NCBI RefSeq assembly: GCF_000519265.1
Contig: NZ_KI912608.1
Location: 1,414,582-1,478,581, forward strand
DNA length: 64,000 nt
Direction: 5' to 3'
From: Desulfonatronum lacustre DSM 10312
GTDB taxonomy: Bacteria; Desulfobacterota; Desulfovibrionia; Desulfovibrionales; Desulfonatronaceae
The notes under the pieces are model-generated. The model saw only the letters and a program-made list of their open reading frames with translations, had not been told where the DNA came from and did not search any database. Below are positions 8,698 to 16,299 of this stretch, piece after piece. The translations under genes were made by a program, and so were the position numbers. Each line of letters begins with the position of its first letter. Position 1 is the first letter of the stretch.

Positions 8698-9210
8698 ATG
8701 AGCGCAGCTTCCCAAGCCCCTTCAGAGCGCCCTCTCTACCGCCATACCCAACGCGGCACCCTGATGATCGCCTCTTTCGTGCTGGCCGGGGCCTTTGTCC
8801 TGCATCAGCTGATCCAGGGCGGAGCGTCCTGGCTCTGGGCGCTGCTGGCCGTGGCCGTGGCAATCGGCTTCACCTTTTCCAGCCTGACCGTGACCATCAC
8901 CTCCTCCGTGCTGACCGCCGCCTTCACGCCTGGCTGGCCACGCAAGGTTGAGCGCCTGGAAAACATTGCCCAGGCCCGCGTGGTCCGCAACCCGTGGTAC
9001 TACGGCTGGGGCATCCGCCTCACGCCCCACGGAACGCTCTACAACGTCTCCGGCCTGGACGCCGTGGAAATCCGCACCAACCAAGGCAAAACCTTCCGCA
9101 TCGGCACGGACGAACCTGAAGCGATGGTTCAAGCGATACAGAGGGCAACCGGGCGCTCTGTCGGCATGGAGTCGAAGCCGGGAGCATATCCTTCTCCGCA
9201 AGTGAAATGA
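8698..9210 (+). CDS. Conserved membrane protein of unknown function
   Basis: About 170 residues with two hydrophobic segments near the N terminus (MIASFVLAGAFVLH and WLWALLAVAVAIGFTF), then a soluble part containing NPWYYGWGIRLTPHGTLYNV and VEIRTNQGKTFRIGTDEPE. The C-terminal part resembles PH-like bacterial membrane proteins in which GWGIR...FRIGTDEP is a recurring pattern. It overlaps the preceding ligase gene if GTG 8689 is used; ATG 8698 is also possible. Its stop overlaps the start of the next toxin gene (ATGA), suggesting co-translation, though the functional link is unclear. Confidence 0.65.
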   Translation: MSAASQAPSERPLYRHTQRGTLMIASFVLAGAFVLHQLIQGGASWLWALLAVAVAIGFTFSSLTVTITSSVLTAAFTPGWPRKVERLENIAQARVVRNPWYYGWGIRLTPHGTLYNVSGLDAVEIRTNQGKTFRIGTDEPEAMVQAIQRATGRSVGMESKPGAYPSPQVK

Positions 9211-9485
9211 TCACCAGCTTTTCGCATAAAGGTCTTGCCGAGTTGTTTGCAAAGGGGTTCACGAAAAAGATCAATCCGGAACTCCATGCTCGGATACTTC
9301 GACGCCTGGAAGTGCTGGATCAAGCCGAGACATTGCGAGACCTTCACTTGCCGGGCTTCTTCTGTCATCCTCTTCAAGGAGAACCACCAAAGCGTTACAG
9401 CATATCCGTGAATGGTCCATGGCGCATCACGTTTGAATGGCAAGACGGAAATGTTCTCCGCGCCGACCTTGAGCAGTACCACTGA
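9207..9485 (+). CDS. higB: HigB-type toxin (RelE superfamily plasmid-maintenance killer protein)
   Basis: A 92-residue RelE-fold toxin: KGLAELFAKGFTKKINPELH, RRLEVLDQAETLRDLHLPG and the C-terminal RYSISVNGPWRITFEW are typical of HigB, a ribosome-dependent mRNA interferase. The toxin gene comes first and the antitoxin second, the usual higBA order. Its ATG overlaps the stop of the upstream membrane-protein gene by four bases. Confidence 0.9.
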   Translation: MITSFSHKGLAELFAKGFTKKINPELHARILRRLEVLDQAETLRDLHLPGFFCHPLQGEPPKRYSISVNGPWRITFEWQDGNVLRADLEQYH

Positions 9486-9498
9486 AGGAGTTTATAGC

Positions 9499-9828
9499 AT
9501 GTCTGAATATTTCGTTAATCGCCCACTCCACCGCGCTCCGGTCCACCCTGGAGAAATTTTGCGTGAAGACGTTTTGGAGCAGTTGGGAATTTCGACGCAT
9601 GAAGCGGCGGAACGACTCGGCGTTTCCCATCAGCATCTGCGCCAAATACTTGACTGCTCTCACCCCATCACGGCCGAAATGGCTTTGCGAATCGGCAAGT
9701 TCGCTGGGAATGGGCCGGGGATTTGGCTTAGATTACAACAGAATTATGATATTTGGATGGCGGAACAGCGCCTTTCCGATGAGCTGTCTCGTATCGAAAC
9801 AGCCTCCGTGCCTTGTTACACCGCTTGA
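9499..9828 (+). CDS. higA: HigA family antitoxin (XRE-type helix-turn-helix)
   Basis: A 109-residue protein with the HigA signature HPGEILREDVLEQLGIS and a helix-turn-helix in HEAAERLGVSHQHLRQIL, ending in LRLQQNYDIWMAEQ. It should neutralise the upstream HigB and repress the operon by binding its promoter. ATG 9499 is preferred over longer in-frame starts because GAAGGAG precedes it and family homology starts here. The gap to higB is 13 bases. Confidence 0.92.
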   Translation: MSEYFVNRPLHRAPVHPGEILREDVLEQLGISTHEAAERLGVSHQHLRQILDCSHPITAEMALRIGKFAGNGPGIWLRLQQNYDIWMAEQRLSDELSRIETASVPCYTA

Positions 9829-9869
9829 CCCCACAACCTTCAACCCCACTGTATTGGGAGGAATAATCA

Positions 9870-10946
9870 ATGGATATCCGCATCGAACCGGCCCCGGAGG
9901 CCCAACGTCGCGGCAAGCCGACGGACGAGAGCAAGCTGGTCTTCGGCAATACCTTCAGCGACCACATGTTCCGGCTGGACTACCGTGAGCCCCAGGGCTG
10001 GGTGGACGCGCGGGTCGCGCCGTACCAGAACATCACCCTTGATCCGGCGGCCATGGTCCTGCATTACGGCCAGGGCATCTTCGAGGGCATGAAGGCCTAC
10101 CGCTGTCGCGACGGTCGGATTCACCTGTTCCGGCCTTTCCAGAATTTCGAGCGCATGAACCGCTCGGCCACCCGGCTGTGCATGCCCACCATCGACGTGA
10201 ATGACCAGCTTGCCGCCCTGGAGACACTGCTGCGCGTGGACCACGGCTGGATTCCCCATAGCATGGGCTCGTCCCTGTACATCCGCCCGACCATGATCGC
10301 CTCGGAACCGCACATCGGGGTCCGACCTGCCAAGGAATACATCTACTACATCATCACCGGACCGGTGGGCGCCTACTACGCCGAGGGCTTCAGCCCCGTG
10401 AGCATCTACGTGTCCGACGAGTTCGTACGGGCCGTGCGCGGCGGCGTGGGCGAGGCCAAGACCATGGGCAACTACGCGGCCAGCCTCTTCGCCGCCGAAG
10501 TGGCCAAGAAGAAAGGCTTCACCCAGGTGCTCTGGCTGGACGGCATCGAACGAAAGTACATCGAGGAAGTGGGGACCATGAACATCTTTTTCCGGATCGG
10601 AGACACCCTGGTCACCCCGCCCCTGACCGGCTCCATCCTGCCGGGCATTACCCGGGATTCAGTCCTGACCCTGGCCAAAAAATGGGGAATGGACGTCCAG
10701 GAACGGCTGATCGACATCCAGGAGTGCGTGGACGCCATCCAAAGCGGAACCATGACCGAAATCTTCGGTTCCGGCACCGCCGCGGTCATTTCCCCGGTGG
10801 GCTCCATTTCCTACAAGGACAAAAAATACACGGTCCGGGACGGCGGCGTGGGCGACCTCGCCCGGCGGCTGCATGACGAGATCGTGGGTATCCAGTACGG
10901 CGAAAAGGAAGATGTATTTGGCTGGGTGCATGAAGTGAAAATCTAA
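9870..10946 (+). CDS. ilvE: Branched-chain amino acid aminotransferase (type II)
   Basis: A 358-residue class IV PLP enzyme. Seen: [17 protein letters not shown], the PLP lysine region [12 protein letters not shown] (K197), [32 protein letters not shown] and [17 protein letters not shown]. The length and the last motif fit the eukaryote-like type II BCAT. It transfers amino groups between glutamate and the keto acids of Val, Leu and Ile. The segment after the lysine reads TMGNY rather than the commoner TGGNY, a small oddity next to the active site. The ribosome-binding site GGGAGGAA lies before ATG 9870. Confidence 0.92.
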   Translation: MDIRIEPAPEAQRRGKPTDESKLVFGNTFSDHMFRLDYREPQGWVDARVAPYQNITLDPAAMVLHYGQGIFEGMKAYRCRDGRIHLFRPFQNFERMNRSATRLCMPTIDVNDQLAALETLLRVDHGWIPHSMGSSLYIRPTMIASEPHIGVRPAKEYIYYIITGPVGAYYAEGFSPVSIYVSDEFVRAVRGGVGEAKTMGNYAASLFAAEVAKKKGFTQVLWLDGIERKYIEEVGTMNIFFRIGDTLVTPPLTGSILPGITRDSVLTLAKKWGMDVQERLIDIQECVDAIQSGTMTEIFGSGTAAVISPVGSISYKDKKYTVRDGGVGDLARRLHDEIVGIQYGEKEDVFGWVHEVKI

Positions 10947-10960
10947 CCGAGGCCATAGCC

Positions 10961-11605
10961 ATGACGCGAAACACCCCAAAGCCCGGCACACGGGCGACGC
11001 GAATTCTGTCTGCCCTGATCCTGGCCCTGGTTCTGGCCATAATCCCCTTGGCGGCATCCGCCCAGGACGCCGCCTCACCCGCCCCCGAGGGGGCTCAACC
11101 GTTGGAGAAGATGATGACCAAAGTCGTGATGACTACCAGCCATGGAGCGTTCACCATTGAGCTGGACGCTGAAAAAGCGCCGATAACCGTGGAGAATTTT
11201 CTGCGTTACGTGGATGATGGCTTTTTCCAAAACACCATTTTTCACCGCGTGATCCCCGGCTTCATGATCCAGGGCGGCGGCATGACCGAGGACATGACGC
11301 CCAAAAGCGGCCATCCGCCTATCAAGAACGAGGCGGACAACGGCCTGAAAAACCTGCGCGGCACCCTGGCCATGGCCCGCACCGCGGACATCAACAGCGC
11401 CACCAGCCAGTTCTTCATCAACCTCAAGGACAACGCCTTCCTGGACCATGGTGGCCGGGACTTCGGCTACGCCGTGTTCGGCAAAGTGGTGGAGGGAATG
11501 GACGTGGTGGACGCCATCGCCGGAGTCAAGACCGGTAACAAGAGCATGCACCAGGACGTCCCGGTGGAACCGGTGCTGATCACGGACGCTGTCCGCGCCG
11601 AGTAG
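10961..11605 (+). CDS. Secreted peptidyl-prolyl cis-trans isomerase (cyclophilin)
   Basis: A 214-residue protein with an N-terminal signal peptide ([20 protein letters not shown], cleavage near AQD) followed by a cyclophilin domain: [47 protein letters not shown] and [15 protein letters not shown]. It should assist proline isomerisation in periplasmic proteins, as PpiA does. A Met-rich junction ([13 protein letters not shown]) sits where the cytosolic PpiB start normally falls, so a second short product is conceivable. A strong terminator follows. Confidence 0.9.
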   Translation: MTRNTPKPGTRATRILSALILALVLAIIPLAASAQDAASPAPEGAQPLEKMMTKVVMTTSHGAFTIELDAEKAPITVENFLRYVDDGFFQNTIFHRVIPGFMIQGGGMTEDMTPKSGHPPIKNEADNGLKNLRGTLAMARTADINSATSQFFINLKDNAFLDHGGRDFGYAVFGKVVEGMDVVDAIAGVKTGNKSMHQDVPVEPVLITDAVRAE

Positions 11606-11652
11606 TAGCCGCAGGGAAATCCGCCGGACGCTCGCTGGCGAGCTCGCCCCAC

Positions 11653-11723
11653 AAAAAAGGTCGCTCACTGAAACCGACCAGCCATGCTTGGCTGGATGCA
11701 GGTTTCACGAGCGACCTTTTTTT
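11653..11723 (+). terminator. Rho-independent (likely bidirectional) terminator after the cyclophilin gene
   Basis: AAAAAAGGTCGCTC...GAAACC pairs with GGTTTC...GAGCGACCTTTTTTT. The outer stem encloses an inner hairpin CCAGCC/GGCTGG at 11678-11695. It has A-runs on one side and T-runs on the other, so it can serve the cyclophilin gene and the opposite-strand genes ending at 11774. Confidence 0.9.
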
Positions 11724-11773
11724 ATCTCCCGATCCGAGAGTGCTCCACCTCGGCATACCCGCCGGGATGTATG

Positions 11774-11986
11774 TCAACGCTGTACATTGGCGTTCCGGTA
11801 GAGTCGATCTCGCACCTCTTCCCACGGAACGCATTTTACGGTGCCGTTGTCGATTTCGTGCAACCGCTTATCGATCTCCGTCCGCCAAGCAAGTTCGACC
11901 TCCCTGTCCGTGGGAACATCGAGACTTGCAATCAGCGCCTCGGCGATCCGTGCCTGGTCAGTCTCCGATTGCTTGAAAGCGCACAT
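11774..11986 (-). CDS. Addiction-module antitoxin-like protein, N-terminally short, without its toxin
   Basis: A 70-residue protein whose core (IAEALIASLDVPTDREVELAW, then WEEVRDRLYRNA) matches the putative addiction-module component family. The usual N terminus is replaced by MCAFKQSETDQAR. Family members are normally followed by a RelE-type toxin gene; here only the terminator follows. Its ATG overlaps the stop of the upstream antitoxin gene (TGATG), so it may be coupled to it. It looks like a remnant or solitary antitoxin created by recombination. Confidence 0.65.
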   Translation of the reverse strand: MCAFKQSETDQARIAEALIASLDVPTDREVELAWRTEIDKRLHEIDNGTVKCVPWEEVRDRLYRNANVQR

Positions 11987-12288
11987 CAGCGCGGCCGCTG
12001 GGCTGACTTGAGTGCGGAGATGTCCTTGAGTCCGCCGGAAACAAACTTGTGCAGGACACTGGACACCAGGGACTGGTAGGGAAGCCCCTCCTCCAGCGCC
12101 CGGCGCTGAAGTGCTTCCAAATCCCGGCTGGAGATTCGGACATGAATGCGCTTGTCTTTCTTGAACGTTTCTTCTGCTGCCCTGGCAAGAGACTCCCTCC
12201 GGTCGGCATTCAGATCCGATTCAAACCCACCTGACTCATAAGCTTCCAGCAACTCTTGCTCTTCCGGGTCCAATCTTGTCTTGGTCAT
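11986..12288 (-). CDS. CopG/BrnA-like antitoxin, apparently orphan
   Basis: About 100 residues starting MTKTRLDPEEQELLEAYESG, with the C-terminal ribbon-helix-helix-like segment DKRIHVRISSRDLEALQRRA and LPYQSLVSSVLHKFVSG. This pattern belongs to type II antitoxins that pair with a small toxin encoded just upstream. Here only 53 bases separate its start from an unrelated gene, so the toxin is missing. ATG 12288 fits the family start; a longer ORF to 12336 exists. Confidence 0.75.
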   Translation of the reverse strand: MTKTRLDPEEQELLEAYESGGFESDLNADRRESLARAAEETFKKDKRIHVRISSRDLEALQRRALEEGLPYQSLVSSVLHKFVSGGLKDISALKSAQRPR

Positions 12289-12341
12289 ACTCAACGTTTG
12301 AGCTGCATCGCCTCCGTAGCAGGTCGGCTGCAGCAAAGAGT

Positions 12342-12686
12342 TTAGGCCTCATCGCTGGGAAAGACGACGGGGACCGAGAACTTTATCCGCGAGTGCGAGG
12401 ACGACTCTCCATGCGACGAACCTTGGGAACCAAGGCCGACAGTCCCGAGAAAGACACCGATTCCGCCTTTGGTGTCTTTGGCGCTCGCCTCGGCAAGAGC
12501 GATGTCAAACTCAACCGTTGTGACAGGACGGTCCTTTTCGTCGGTGATCACCTTCGCATCTTTGACATGACCATAGACGCGGTTTGAGCCGACGTTGGCT
12601 CCGTGCTTGTGCGCTTCTGGGCGGGCATCGGCAACGCCCGCGATTATGTCGGCGAGCGCGGTCTTGACGAACTCTTGAAGATTCAC
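12342..12686 (-). CDS. Conserved hypothetical protein (trypco2-like)
   Basis: About 114 residues: LQEFVKTALADIIAGVADA at the N terminus, then TTVEFDIALAEAS, KGGIGVFLGTVGLGSQG and SRIKFSVPVVFP. The order is a short helix followed by beta strands around a Gly-rich turn, as in the trypsin-co-occurring type 2 proteins; the family assignment is from memory and tentative. GTG 12686 is preferred because GGAG lies six bases upstream; TTG 12698 is the alternative. No signal or membrane segment. The 210 bases upstream, to the DUF4857-like gene, hold nothing I can identify. Confidence 0.6.
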   Translation of the reverse strand: MNLQEFVKTALADIIAGVADARPEAHKHGANVGSNRVYGHVKDAKVITDEKDRPVTTVEFDIALAEASAKDTKGGIGVFLGTVGLGSQGSSHGESSSHSRIKFSVPVVFPSDEA

Positions 12687-12910
12687 ATTCGACTCCAATG
12701 GGGTAACTTAACAACAAATACATTCTACAGTCTGCTGAAAAACAGTAAATACTACTCTCCATCAACCGTTCCCGTATCGGACATCGCAAAGTATCTTGAA
12801 CACCTGACCAGATCAAGGGAGCAGTGGCGGATTGAACAATCCAAGTTGCGAGGACATGCCGAAGCCGGACCCCAGGCCGGTGTTTCGGCGGGGTCCGGCC
12901 AAGGACGGCG

Positions 12911-14197
12911 CTATGAAGTGCGGCGTCCAGGCTGGAGGAACAGCACGGCCAACAGCCCGATGAAGCCGGTCAAGGCAACGGGGATAAGGTCCGCAAGTCC
13001 CGGCAGGGTTTCGTTGCGGGCGCGACGGATCAGCAGGAGGGCGGCCAGGGCCGTCAGGATTCCGCCGATGGACCAGGGGCCGCCGAGCTGGATGTGAGGG
13101 TCGGCTTGGCCGCGCCAGGGGCTTTGTAGGTGCAGCTCGACGGGGAAGAGAAACTCGCGCATCCGGAGAACCCAGGATGGTGAGGAGTCCCGGCGGGGGA
13201 GCTCGAATCGGTGGAGGGGTTCGTAGGCCGTGTTCATGGCCACGCCGAATACGCTGCTGGCCGAGCTGACGGTGACGGTTCGGTACAGGGGATCGATGAG
13301 CAGTTTGAAGTCCATGCGGGCGGGATCGTAGCCTTGCACCGGCAGGTGAATCAGCCGGTAGTCGTCCCAGGCAATCAGGAACGCTTCGCCCTGCCTGGTG
13401 ATGATCACCCCGTGAAACTCCCGGCGCTCGTTCTCGTTGACGATGATGTCCAGCACGTCCAGGGACGGATCAATGGCCGTGGCGACCACCTCGGGCTGGT
13501 TCAGGACCCGTTTGACGTGGAATATCCGCCCCACGGCGTCACGGATGAAGTAGCCGTCGTCAAAGGGCTTCAGGTTCGTGGGCTTGCCGCCGATCACCGT
13601 GGCCGGGAAGAAAAAACCTTGCTCCTTGAGGGCATTGGTGAAGATTTCCGTCAGGTCGTGGTCGATGCGGTTGAAATCCGCATTGAGGAATTCCATGGCC
13701 GAATCCGTGAACCGGAACATCTCCACGGGAAAGCGCATCATGGCGATTGCCGGGTCGATGTTGAACAGCGGATAGAGGTCGATGCGCGGGTGATGGCCGC
13801 GCAGGTGGCGGGCCCGGATTTCCAGGCCCTGGCGGTCGGCGGCAATGGCTTCCGTGTCGAAGGTTCGCCCGGCGATGGTCATGGGCAGCAGGTTGCGCCG
13901 TTCCAGATTGCGAAAATAGACAAAGGGCAGTTGATCCTCGAACTCCTGCCGACTGTAGTCGCGGCCCTGTTCATCCCGATACACGAATTGGTGGCCTCCC
14001 AGGGACTCTTGATAGATGAAGCCTTCCGAAAGCGGACTGTAAAACAGCAGCGGCTCGTCCCCTCCGGATCCCGCGACCTTGTTGAAAATCGCGGGCAGAA
14101 GAAAGCTCAGGGCCAAGACAGCCAGGACGGCCAGGACCGTCGTGCTCCACCGCGAGACCGGGGTCAGCACGCGGGACGGTATAAGTGGGGACATCAC
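12911..14197 (-). CDS. DUF4857-like membrane protein of an ABC-type operon
   Basis: A 428-residue protein with an N-terminal membrane helix (TVLAVLAVLALSFLLPAIF) and two C-terminal ones (WSIGGILTALAALLLI and LADLIPVALTGFIGLLAVL), with a large extracytoplasmic domain between. The middle contains FVYFRNLERRNLLPMTIAG and EFLNADFNRIDHDLTEIFTNA. This layout fits the DUF4857 family, which is found beside ABC transporter genes. It overlaps the upstream permease-like gene by four bases and is the last gene of the operon 16076 to 12911. Function unknown. Confidence 0.65.
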   Translation of the reverse strand: MMSPLIPSRVLTPVSRWSTTVLAVLAVLALSFLLPAIFNKVAGSGGDEPLLFYSPLSEGFIYQESLGGHQFVYRDEQGRDYSRQEFEDQLPFVYFRNLERRNLLPMTIAGRTFDTEAIAADRQGLEIRARHLRGHHPRIDLYPLFNIDPAIAMMRFPVEMFRFTDSAMEFLNADFNRIDHDLTEIFTNALKEQGFFFPATVIGGKPTNLKPFDDGYFIRDAVGRIFHVKRVLNQPEVVATAIDPSLDVLDIIVNENERREFHGVIITRQGEAFLIAWDDYRLIHLPVQGYDPARMDFKLLIDPLYRTVTVSSASSVFGVAMNTAYEPLHRFELPRRDSSPSWVLRMREFLFPVELHLQSPWRGQADPHIQLGGPWSIGGILTALAALLLIRRARNETLPGLADLIPVALTGFIGLLAVLFLQPGRRTS

Positions 14198-14862
14198 GCG
14201 CCTCCCTGGTGAAATCGGCGGCAGGGTTCAAAGACGCCAAGCAGCGCCAAGGGCAAAAGAATCACCAGCCAGGGCAAGGCCGGGGTGAACCAGCCGTAAC
14301 CGAGGCCCATCAGGAGGACGAAAGCCGCCGTCCCGTACATGAGCCCCAGGAACAGGCGTCGCGGCCAACCGGGCTCCAGGAACAGGACCGCCGCTCCCAG
14401 GTAGCCCATCAGCCCGGCCGCGTACCAGGGAGCCATGGTCGCCAATGCGGACAGGCTCACCTCGGCGGGAAAATATCTGGTCATGGTCAGATGGGTCAGT
14501 CCGGCGACCATCCCGATCACGACCAGGACATGCCCCAGGCCCGCCAGCAGGCACCAGACAAGCATGGTTTCCCTGGCAACGGGCAGATGCAGGGCGATGC
14601 GCATCCGGCGGCCCAGCAGTTCGGGAACGAACTGGGCCGCGGCCAGGGCCAGGCCCGTGAGCAACGGCAGGTGGCGCATCTGATACTGGAACACGGTCTG
14701 GAGATGAACGGCCTGGTACCAGACCATCTGGGCGTGCTCCGTGTTCATCTGCTGCCGGATGTCCAGGAACACCTTGACGCAGAACGCCACGTTCACGGCC
14801 AGGGCCGCCAGAAACACCCAGCGCAGTTTCAGCCCTTCCTTGAGCAGTATGGATCGAATCAT
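14194..14862 (-). CDS. Multi-spanning membrane protein, probable ABC permease component
   Basis: About 222 residues with roughly six hydrophobic segments, for example WVFLAALAVNVAFCV, MLVWCLLAGLGHVLVVIG, APWYAAGLMGYLGAAVLF and ALPWLVILLPLALLGVF. It sits between an ABC ATPase and the DUF4857-like protein with a 12-base gap and a four-base overlap, so it is most likely the membrane subunit of that transporter. I do not recognise a named family. Confidence 0.7.
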   Translation of the reverse strand: MIRSILLKEGLKLRWVFLAALAVNVAFCVKVFLDIRQQMNTEHAQMVWYQAVHLQTVFQYQMRHLPLLTGLALAAAQFVPELLGRRMRIALHLPVARETMLVWCLLAGLGHVLVVIGMVAGLTHLTMTRYFPAEVSLSALATMAPWYAAGLMGYLGAAVLFLEPGWPRRLFLGLMYGTAAFVLLMGLGYGWFTPALPWLVILLPLALLGVFEPCRRFHQGGA

Positions 14863-14874
14863 TCCCCCTCCCGG

Positions 14875-15756
14875 TCAATATTTGCCCATCAGGCCGATAA
14901 ATCCATCCTCCAGGCTCATGGACGCTCGGCAAAGCTCCAAGGGTTGGATGCCCAGGCCGACCAGATGGCGCTCCACGGTCTGGATGTCTTCGTAGGAATA
15001 CACCGAAATTTTTGTCCCCCGCCGTTCAAAGCCCTTGATCACCTCGTCCTGGGGCGGTTCGGCCACGGTTTCGCCGTGAAAGACGTACTTGCAAAACGTG
15101 CCCATGAACTCGTCCAGACCGACCTGCATGATCTCGCCCCGGTCGATGAAGATGATGGAGTCCACCAGTTGCTCCAGATCCTGGACAATGTGACTGGTGA
15201 CGAAGATGGTCTTGCCCTTCCCGGCCGCGAAATCGTGCAGCACGTCCAGGAACAGCCGCCGGTATCCGGCGTCCAGGCCCATGGAATAGTCGTCCAGGAT
15301 CAGCAGGTCCGGGTCCTGGGCCAGGATCACGCCCAGGACCACCTGGGAACGCTGGCCGCAGGACATGTTGCCCACCTTGTGGTCCAGGGGCAGGCCCATC
15401 TTGTTCACCAGCCCGAAAAACACCTCCGGATTCCAACGGGGATAGAAACCGCGATAAAAACGTTCGGTCTGGGCGATGGTCATGAACTCATAGGCCAGGT
15501 GCCCTTCGTGGAGCAGGCCGATCCGGGCACGCACGGACGGAGGCAGGTCGTGGGAATCCTCGCCCAGCACCAGGCACTCTCCCTTGAAGGGTTTGAGAAA
15601 GCCCATCAGGATGTTCACCAACGTGGTCTTGCCCTGCCCGTTCTTGCCCAACAATCCGCAGACCGACCCCTCCGGGACGCTGAAATTGAGGTTCTCGTAG
15701 ATCGTTCGTCCGTCGTACCGGTGGCCCAGGCCGCGGACCTCGATGGCGTTGCTCAT
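14875..15756 (-). CDS. ABC transporter ATP-binding protein with atypical Walker B
   Basis: A 293-residue ABC ATPase: Walker A GKNGQGKTT, signature MSCGQRSQV, Walker B LLILDDYSMGLD, and switch His in TSHIVQD. The residue after the Walker B aspartate is Asp instead of catalytic Glu, and the signature is MSCGQ instead of LSGGQ; both may slow hydrolysis. Overall it resembles ATPases of ABC-2 type exporters. It starts in a four-base overlap with the preceding secreted-protein gene and precedes two membrane-protein genes. Confidence 0.88.
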   Translation of the reverse strand: MSNAIEVRGLGHRYDGRTIYENLNFSVPEGSVCGLLGKNGQGKTTLVNILMGFLKPFKGECLVLGEDSHDLPPSVRARIGLLHEGHLAYEFMTIAQTERFYRGFYPRWNPEVFFGLVNKMGLPLDHKVGNMSCGQRSQVVLGVILAQDPDLLILDDYSMGLDAGYRRLFLDVLHDFAAGKGKTIFVTSHIVQDLEQLVDSIIFIDRGEIMQVGLDEFMGTFCKYVFHGETVAEPPQDEVIKGFERRGTKISVYSYEDIQTVERHLVGLGIQPLELCRASMSLEDGFIGLMGKY

Positions 15757-16076
15757 TGGGCGATCCGGCTGCCCGGCACCCGCAATTGATGCTCGGGGCC
15801 CGCGTCAAAGACCACGAGGAAATCCGCTCGGGGCTTCATGAAGGTGAATTCCGAGCTGTCATCCATTCGGCCTTCCTGCAACACGCGCCCATCCGGGGAC
15901 TTGATCCGCATGATCACCCCGGCGGCGGACGAACCGTCGGAAAATCCGCCCTGGCAGGTGATGGAATTGTCGCCGTTGTCCATGCACAGACAAAGCGGCA
16001 TATGCGCCCAGGCTGGGGAACCGGCTGAGAGCAGCAAAGCAAATGCCAGACAAATGATCGTTCTTTTCAAAATCAT
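15753..16076 (-). CDS. Small secreted protein heading the ABC operon
   Basis: A 107-residue protein with a clear signal peptide (IICLAFALLLSAGSPAWA, cleavage before HMPLC). The mature part begins with a metal-ligand-like stretch HMPLCLCMDNGDN and has one more Cys (TCQGG). A carboxypeptidase-regulatory-like beta fold is possible (AGVIMRIKSPDGRVL). It overlaps the ABC ATPase gene by four bases and should be made with it. The His/Cys/Met-rich N terminus and the divergent metal ATPase suggest metal handling, but this is inference. GAGGTGTAGG precedes the start. Confidence 0.65.
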   Translation of the reverse strand: MILKRTIICLAFALLLSAGSPAWAHMPLCLCMDNGDNSITCQGGFSDGSSAAGVIMRIKSPDGRVLQEGRMDDSSEFTFMKPRADFLVVFDAGPEHQLRVPGSRIAQ

Positions 16077-16163
16077 CCTACACCTCGATGTATTTATTCT
16101 TGTAGTCCAGTCGCGAAAACCAGATTAATCATATCAATCACCAAACCCAAAAAGTCAATGGTG

Positions 16164-16180
16164 ATGAAAACAATTTTCAT
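16164..16180. promoter_or_regulatory. Candidate operator palindrome in a divergent promoter region
   Basis: ATGAAAA and TTTTCAT are perfect inverted repeats separated by CAA. They lie in a markedly AT-rich stretch (about 16120-16290) between the secreted-protein operon and the P-type ATPase, where both promoters should be. The length resembles Fur-type or MarR-type sites, and a MarR gene is part of the ATPase transcript. Which regulator binds, if any, is not known. Confidence 0.45.
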
Positions 16181-16299
16181 AATACTGATTTTAATTTGAT
16201 GTCACTTCTTTACAACCCACAAACTATTCGCTAGTCAAAAATCTTTACACTCAAACAATATTTCCAAACACAAACCTGCTTCACTATCCGGAGTTGACC

